DNA from: JANNGZ01 sp031404155
GTDB taxonomy: Bacteria; Pseudomonadota; Gammaproteobacteria; Burkholderiales; Burkholderiaceae_C
Reading direction: 5' to 3'
DNA: 9,764 bases
Assembly (NCBI GenBank): GCA_031404155.1
Contig: JANNGZ010000350.1
Location: forward strand, 1-9,764
Shown here piece after piece: positions 6,218 to 9,764 of this stretch. The position numbers and the translations under genes are program-made. Every line of letters starts with the position of its first letter. Positions within the stretch are counted from its first letter, which is position 1. Below the pieces are notes generated by a model. The model was not told the DNA's origin, did not search any database, and saw nothing but the letters and a program-made list of their open reading frames with translations.

Positions 6218-6248
6218 TGCAATTATGGAGTCTTGCTCCAGGATTGCA
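6218..6248. promoter_or_regulatory. 31-bp concentric dyad between the ATPase and alkC genes (candidate operator)
   Basis: Two nested inverted repeats share one centre at 6233. The outer arms are TGCAAT (6218-6223) and ATTGCA (6243-6248); the inner arms are TGGAG (6226-6230) and CTCCA (6236-6240). Eleven of thirteen positions pair around a 5-base centre TCTTG. The dyad ends four bases before the ATPase ATG and overlaps its candidate promoter. That placement suits a repressor or activator site acting on the divergent genes; alternatively it folds as an RNA hairpin. Confidence 0.6.
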
Positions 6249-6249
6249 A
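6222..6249 (-). promoter_or_regulatory. Candidate sigma-70 promoter of the DUF4143 ATPase gene
   Basis: Read on the minus strand, TTGCAA (6249-6244) and CATAAT (6227-6222) form a -35/-10 pair with a 16-base spacer, matching 4/6 and 5/6 consensus bases. Transcription would begin near 6215, at or next to the ATG at 6214. The ATPase mRNA would then be leaderless or nearly so, which fits the lack of a convincing Shine-Dalgarno. Confidence 0.4.
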
Positions 6250-6302
6250 TGTTTGTCGGGGCGGCCCACTGCAGGTCACGGGGCGCACGTTACGCTTGGC
6301 CG

Positions 6303-7427
6303 GTGGAGCCGTTCAAGAACCTTCTCGGCGCGGCCTTGATCGGCGCCGCTGCCACCCGGCTGCAGGCCACCTGGGCCGCATTCGACCACGACGTGTTCAT
6401 GCGCCGCGCCAGCGAGGGCCTGGACGGCCTCGAGATAAAAGCGCGCGCGATGCAGATCGCCGATGCGCTGGAAGCCACGCTGCCGGCGGACTTCGGCGCC
6501 GCGTGCGACGTCATCGAGCAAGCGCTGGCACCCGCGCTTGACCCCGGCGCGGCGCCCGCGCCGGATGAGCCTGGCCTGCGAGGCTGGATCGTCTGGCCGC
6601 TCGGCGAATTCGTCGCCCGCCGCGGCCTGGCCGAACCGGTGCGTGCGCTCGCGGCCCTGCACGCGCTCACGCAGCGCCTGACGGGGGAGTTCGCGATCCG
6701 CCCCTTCATCGTCGTGCACCCGGCCCTCGTCTTTTCGACCTTCGAGCGCTGGAAGCTCGACCCGAGCGCGCATGTGCGGCGCCTCGTCAGCGAGGGCAGC
6801 CGGCCACGCCTGCCCTGGGGCTTGCGCTTGCACGCGCTGGTAGCCGACCCGTCACCGAGCCTTCCGCTGCTGGCCGCCTTGCAGGACGACCCGAGCGAAT
6901 ATGTACGGCGCAGCGTCGCCAACCACCTCAACGACATCGCCAAGGACCACCCCGCCCTGGTGACGGCCTGGGTGCGCGAACACTTGCCCGCAGCAACGAG
7001 CCAGCGGCGGGCGCTGCTGCGCCACGCCAGCCGCAGCCTGATCAAGCGGGGCGACGCCGACATGCTCGCGCTGTGGGGCGCCGGAGCGCCGTTCGAAGGC
7101 AGCGCGCGGCTGGTGCTGTCGTCAAAGATGGTTCGCGTTGGCGAGTCGATCACGTTCACGCTGAGCTTGCGTTCACGCACCGATCGAGATCAGCAGTTGC
7201 TGATTGACTACGCAGTGCATCACGCCCGCGCCAGCGGCGCGGCCAGCGCCAAGGTCTTCAAGGGCTGGACACTGCAACTGGCCCCCGGCGAAGTGCGCCA
7301 GTTGCAGAAGACGCACTCGATGCGCGTCGTCACCACCCGGCGCTACCACGCCGGCCGCCACGCGATCGATGTGCGCATCAACGGGCAGGTGATTGCCAGT
7401 GGGGGCTTTGAGCTGGCGATTGGGTGA
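6303..7427 (+). CDS. alkC: AlkC-type DNA alkylation repair glycosylase (HEAT-like repeats plus Ig-like domain)
   Basis: This 374-residue protein fits the AlkC family of DNA glycosylases, which excise alkylated bases such as 3-methyladenine without base flipping. Family hallmarks are the N-terminal VEPFKNLLG, then ALK helical repeats through about residue 260, including PFIVVHPALVFSTFERW (134-150), HVRRLVSEGSRPRLPW (157-172), YVRRSVANHLNDIAKDHP (200-217) and HASRSLIKRGD (241-251). A C-terminal Ig-like beta domain (about 275-374) follows, with VRVGESITFTLSLR (277-290), LLIDYAVHH (299-307), KVFKGWTL (317-324) and TTRRYHAGRHAIDVRING (344-361). The Ig-like domain separates AlkC from AlkD. GTG 6303 is chosen because family members begin a few residues before PFKN. 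An in-frame ATG at 6249 with AGGA five bases upstream would add 18 residues (MFVGAAH...) and cannot be excluded. The gene is divergent from the ATPase. Confidence 0.9.
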   Translation: MEPFKNLLGAALIGAAATRLQATWAAFDHDVFMRRASEGLDGLEIKARAMQIADALEATLPADFGAACDVIEQALAPALDPGAAPAPDEPGLRGWIVWPLGEFVARRGLAEPVRALAALHALTQRLTGEFAIRPFIVVHPALVFSTFERWKLDPSAHVRRLVSEGSRPRLPWGLRLHALVADPSPSLPLLAALQDDPSEYVRRSVANHLNDIAKDHPALVTAWVREHLPAATSQRRALLRHASRSLIKRGDADMLALWGAGAPFEGSARLVLSSKMVRVGESITFTLSLRSRTDRDQQLLIDYAVHHARASGAASAKVFKGWTLQLAPGEVRQLQKTHSMRVVTTRRYHAGRHAIDVRINGQVIASGGFELAIG

Positions 7428-7470
7428 CCGCTCATGCGGGTTCGCGCTCGAGCGCATGACCACGGCGGTC
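7426..7470. repeat. Long interrupted hairpin directly after the alkC stop codon
   Basis: GACCGC+TCATGCG (7426-7438) pairs with CGCATGA (7453-7459) and GCGGTC (7465-7470), giving 13 base pairs with a 5-base bulge (CCACG) on one side and a 14-base loop. The loop itself begins a perfect 12-base palindrome, GCGCTCGAGCGC (7444-7455). The structure starts within the TGA of alkC. No T-run follows, so it is a stem with possible termination or mRNA 3'-end protection function rather than a classical terminator. Confidence 0.45.
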
Positions 7471-7632
7471 TGCAAACTGCCCGATGGGACCGCATGGGGC
7501 ACAGAGTTCCGGCCGCCTTCGATATTGCTGCCATCCGCCACATGCGGAATCGGTCGTTGGCGGAGGGAAAAGAGGCCCGTTCATGCCGCAGCGGAAACAG
7601 CCGCCTGGCTGAAGTCGCCGCATGGCATGCGG
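7433..7632. repeat. Five scattered copies of heptamer CATGCGG / CCGCATG in the alkC-RDD gap
   Basis: Copies are CATGCGG at 7433-7439, CCGCATG at 7490-7496, CATGCGG at 7541-7547, CCGCATG at 7618-7624 and CATGCGG at 7626-7632. They alternate in orientation, so pairs of them form inverted repeats at several scales. This 210-base gap (7428-7637) shows no convincing gene: short open frames here have no recognisable domains. It is best described as a dyad-rich intergenic region. Confidence 0.45.
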
Positions 7633-7637
7633 CAGGC
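7603..7637 (-). repeat. Hairpin immediately downstream of the RDD gene stop
   Basis: GCCGCATG (7617-7624) and CATGCGGC (7626-7633) are perfect 8-base arms around one base. Outer arms GCCTG (7603-7607) and CAGGC (7633-7637) flank them, with a 9-base bulge on one side. On the minus strand the structure begins directly after the RDD-protein TGA (7640-7638). Position suggests a transcript-end stem; no T-run follows. A second small stem GCGG-aaacag-CCGC lies at 7591-7604. Confidence 0.45.
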
Positions 7638-9140
7638 TCAACGCAATGTTGTGCGAAGCTGGGACAGTAGCGGATGCCGCAATATCTCGTTCACCTGTGC
7701 GCCGTCTGACCGGTCATCCCAAGCCGCTACCCACGTCGTCATCAGGCCCTTCCGCGTCCAAACATGCATCGCACCCCCGTCACTTTGGATCTGGCTGATC
7801 GTTTCCTGGGGGTCAATGACGCGGCGCGTCACCTTTTCGGCATTTGCGATGTCCGCGTAGATTTTCTCGGCTTCCGAATGCGCGTCAGAAGCTGTGTCGA
7901 AGTGGTCCGGCGGCAGCGCTGTGATGGAAGCCGACTCGCTTGACGTTGCGGAGCTACGGCGCTCAAAGAGAAACGAGACAGCACCGTTCGCGTTGACCCT
8001 GCGCTCTATGAACTCCCATTCGATGGGAATGCGGGCGACGAGACCAGTCAGATCATTGCGCCAGTGATGGCTCCGCAGCTTGCCACCAGCGATGTCAAAC
8101 TTGTCTTGCTCTGCAGCAAGGTCGCGCACCAACCCATCGACCGCTTCGCGTGCGCCCTGGTCTGTTCCGAGGTACACAACCGTCTTAGTCTGATCACCCT
8201 GGGCGCCGCGGCGGCCCTCGATGTACGCATGGACGACGCCTTTGCGGCTGAGCTTTCCACCCGCAGATGAGCAACTATGTCCGCCGGATTGAACGATCTC
8301 ACGCGGATCAACGAAGACGAACCCTTGCCCCTCCATCGATATCTGGTGGGCGAAGCATGCATTCACGTTGGTTGATACCGGCTTTGCGCGCACCTCGAAG
8401 AGAACGCGGTTGTCGTCCCCTACGCCGAAGGCAAACAACGTGATCCACTGGGCTCGCGTGACGGACATGTAATCGTGCAAGACTCTCCATCGAGCGTCGA
8501 GCCGTAGTTCGTTCCCGGACAGACGATGCAACCATTTCCACTGTCCTGTGAGGGCACGGCGAATGTCTTGGCTGGGGTTGGCGCTCAAGTCGAGCACTAA
8601 GAGACCGATGACGGCCGACGCAACGGGCAAGACCAGCCCTGGCATGGCCGTCAGCGCAAGAGTCAGCATGGCCACGCCCATGCGCCTTGGCGCCTCGACC
8701 ACTTTGGCACCAGTTCGGCGGCGCTCCCACGGCAAGCTGTGCAGGTAGCGCACGCGCCAAAGCGAGGCCATCAAGCAAATTGCAGTTAGCGGCAATATCC
8801 AGAAGCCAAAGCCCAAACCAACTACCTTCAAAGTCCTGCTGCACGCCTGCGCGTAGGTCAGGTATCTGCCCGTCTCTTCATCGACTACCCGTGTGCGAGT
8901 CAACAGCTTCCCAGGCGTCGCACCAAACACACGCAGCAAAACTGGCTCAAGTGCGAGCTGCAGCCCAGTGACGAAAGCTGCAAGAACCGTGAGCTGCCAT
9001 CCCAATGAGAGGTCAGTAAGGACTGACAGCGCGCGAGTGATCAACACACCACCCGGCACCAACCAAAGCAAATCGATCGACCGTGCTATGGCGCGCCTGA
9101 CGAACGGCGTAGCTATGGCCGATTCGGCGTCATGGACCAT
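7638..9140 (-). CDS. RDD-domain membrane protein with uncharacterised soluble C-terminal region
   Basis: This 500-residue protein has an N-terminal RDD domain: FVRRAIARSIDLLWLVPGG (13-31) with the namesake Arg and Asp residues, a second membrane segment about 48-70, then FGATPGKLLTRTRVVDEETG (72-91) and TYAQACSRTLKVVGLGFGFW (95-114). Further hydrophobic segments lie at about 108-127 and 154-186, so four or five membrane helices are likely. From about 190 to 500 it is soluble and matches nothing I recognise. That part contains TGLVARIPIEW (365-375) followed by a strand-like VSFLFE, a pattern repeated in the upstream gene. RDD domains are membrane modules, some linked to ion transport, but most are of unknown function. 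ATG 9140 overlaps the 3' end of the upstream gene by 11 bases, implying an operon. Base composition is lower in GC than in the rest of the window, suggesting acquired DNA. Confidence 0.75.
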   Translation of the reverse strand: MVHDAESAIATPFVRRAIARSIDLLWLVPGGVLITRALSVLTDLSLGWQLTVLAAFVTGLQLALEPVLLRVFGATPGKLLTRTRVVDEETGRYLTYAQACSRTLKVVGLGFGFWILPLTAICLMASLWRVRYLHSLPWERRRTGAKVVEAPRRMGVAMLTLALTAMPGLVLPVASAVIGLLVLDLSANPSQDIRRALTGQWKWLHRLSGNELRLDARWRVLHDYMSVTRAQWITLFAFGVGDDNRVLFEVRAKPVSTNVNACFAHQISMEGQGFVFVDPREIVQSGGHSCSSAGGKLSRKGVVHAYIEGRRGAQGDQTKTVVYLGTDQGAREAVDGLVRDLAAEQDKFDIAGGKLRSHHWRNDLTGLVARIPIEWEFIERRVNANGAVSFLFERRSSATSSESASITALPPDHFDTASDAHSEAEKIYADIANAEKVTRRVIDPQETISQIQSDGGAMHVWTRKGLMTTWVAAWDDRSDGAQVNEILRHPLLSQLRTTLR

Positions 9141-9764
9141 GCAAGGTCTTGGTGCTTTGCATCAACGAAAGGGCGAGGCCGCCGCGCCCATCGCCCATGA
9201 CCGCGCCATCGACGGGGCGAGCGGGAGGCATGGTGAGTGCCCACGAATCCTTGCGACCCGTGAACCAGGCAAAGCCCAAGCGGCCCGTCTTTGCGCCAGT
9301 TGTGCTGTCAAGGATGTCGACCGTGTAGATGTCGTCGAGCTTGGCCATGCCCTCCACTTCATTGTGCTGCCCGCGCACGATGACGTTGGGTTCGCCCATT
9401 AACTCTCGGAACAGTCGTTCGAGGGTCTCGTCAGAGGTAGCTTCCACGTCAAGGAAGCCCACAGCTGAGTTCGTGACAATCCCGAGCGACATGCAGCATT
9501 GGCGGTTGTCTGGCGGTCCAAACTCGAATTCAACTACGGAAGTGGCAAGGTTTGGGGAGTAGGTGGTTCTGCGCACAAACCAACCGTCGGGCAACTCGAC
9601 AACCAGGCCCGTCGTCGGGTTTGACCATACGGCGCGGACAGGAACGTGGAGGTAGCGCAAAACCCTGCTTGCAGCGACCTGCGCGTCGCCATCAAGCCCC
9701 TTGATGACGGTCAACCAGACTCCAGTCGCCAGCAATGCCGCGAGACTGGCGGCTGTTGCAAGGC
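9130..9764 (-). CDS. Membrane-anchored protein of unknown function (5' end outside window)
   Basis: About 210 residues are visible and the frame remains open to the right edge, so the true start lies outside; TTG 9735 is only the first possible internal start codon. The visible N-terminus reads LATAASLAALLATGVWLTVI before KGLDGD, a hydrophobic stretch suited to a signal anchor or single membrane helix. The remaining ~190 residues look soluble and mixed alpha/beta: TGLVVELPDGWFVRRT, SVVEFEFGPP, then DETLERLFRELMGEPNVIV, and strands ending in GRLGFAWFTGRKDSWALT. The 'lPdgW' strand-helix-strand style recalls Mog1/PsbP-like folds, but this is a guess from pattern only. Its stop overlaps the start of the RDD gene by 11 bases. 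The two are probably cotranscribed and may work together at the membrane. Confidence 0.7.
   Translation of the reverse strand, partial: LATAASLAALLATGVWLTVIKGLDGDAQVAASRVLRYLHVPVRAVWSNPTTGLVVELPDGWFVRRTTYSPNLATSVVEFEFGPPDNRQCCMSLGIVTNSAVGFLDVEATSDETLERLFRELMGEPNVIVRGQHNEVEGMAKLDDIYTVDILDSTTGAKTGRLGFAWFTGRKDSWALTMPPARPVDGAVMGDGRGGLALSLMQSTKTLHGP

Noticed and set aside
7636..7642. GCTCAAC resembling an integron attC R'' box (RYYYAAC)
   Set aside because: No matching GTTRRRY box at a suitable distance and orientation, and no cassette-like gene arrangement, so it is probably a chance heptamer.
7393..7860. A 155-residue plus-strand frame spanning the alkC 3' end, the gap and the RDD gene end
   Set aside because: It starts inside alkC, ends inside the RDD gene, crosses several hairpins and shows no domain; most likely chance.

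Overview
The window is GC-rich DNA with closely packed genes of a betaproteobacterial type, most likely order Burkholderiales. This is inferred from base composition, from the proteins (an E. coli-type riboflavin synthase, a MutL carrying nuclease motifs, an AlkC-like glycosylase) and from frequent ATGA-style gene overlaps. No rRNA, tRNA, CRISPR array or insertion sequence was seen, and there is no gene-free stretch longer than about 210 bases.

Layout, left to right. Positions 1-185 (+) hold the 3' end of an ornithine cyclodeaminase-like gene, which converges on a minus-strand pair. That pair is riboflavin synthase alpha chain (2753-2073) followed by mutL (2076-205), joined by a 4-base ATGA overlap. 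Divergent from the riboflavin synthase gene is a plus-strand toxin-antitoxin pair: a ribbon-helix-helix antitoxin (2836-3072) and a RelE/ParE-type toxin (3059-3307), with a perfect inverted repeat just upstream. A small hairpin separates the toxin from a convergent minus-strand set: an AAA_14/DUF4143 ATPase (6214-5027), an Amt ammonium transporter (4968-3766) and a VOC/glyoxalase-fold protein (3723-3331). Divergent from the ATPase is an AlkC-type DNA alkylation repair glycosylase (6303-7427, +). The short region between these two holds a striking 31-bp concentric dyad that overlaps a candidate promoter.

The right-hand quarter differs. From about 7.5 kb GC content falls visibly: hand-counted sample lines give 50% (8761-8820) and 62% (8401-8460), against 77% at 1681-1740. 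Two overlapping minus-strand genes of unknown role lie there: an RDD-domain membrane protein with a novel soluble C-terminal region (9140-7638), and an N-terminally anchored protein that runs off the window edge (9764-9130). They share a short sequence pattern and may form one membrane-associated unit. The 210-base gap between alkC and this pair is unusually rich in inverted repeats and holds five copies of the heptamer CATGCGG/CCGCATG.

Functionally the window mixes DNA repair (MutL, AlkC), cofactor synthesis (riboflavin), nitrogen uptake (Amt) and accessory items (toxin-antitoxin, DUF4143 ATPase, RDD pair). The best candidates for something undescribed are the RDD/anchored-protein pair, the alkC/ATPase dyad and the dyad-rich gap.
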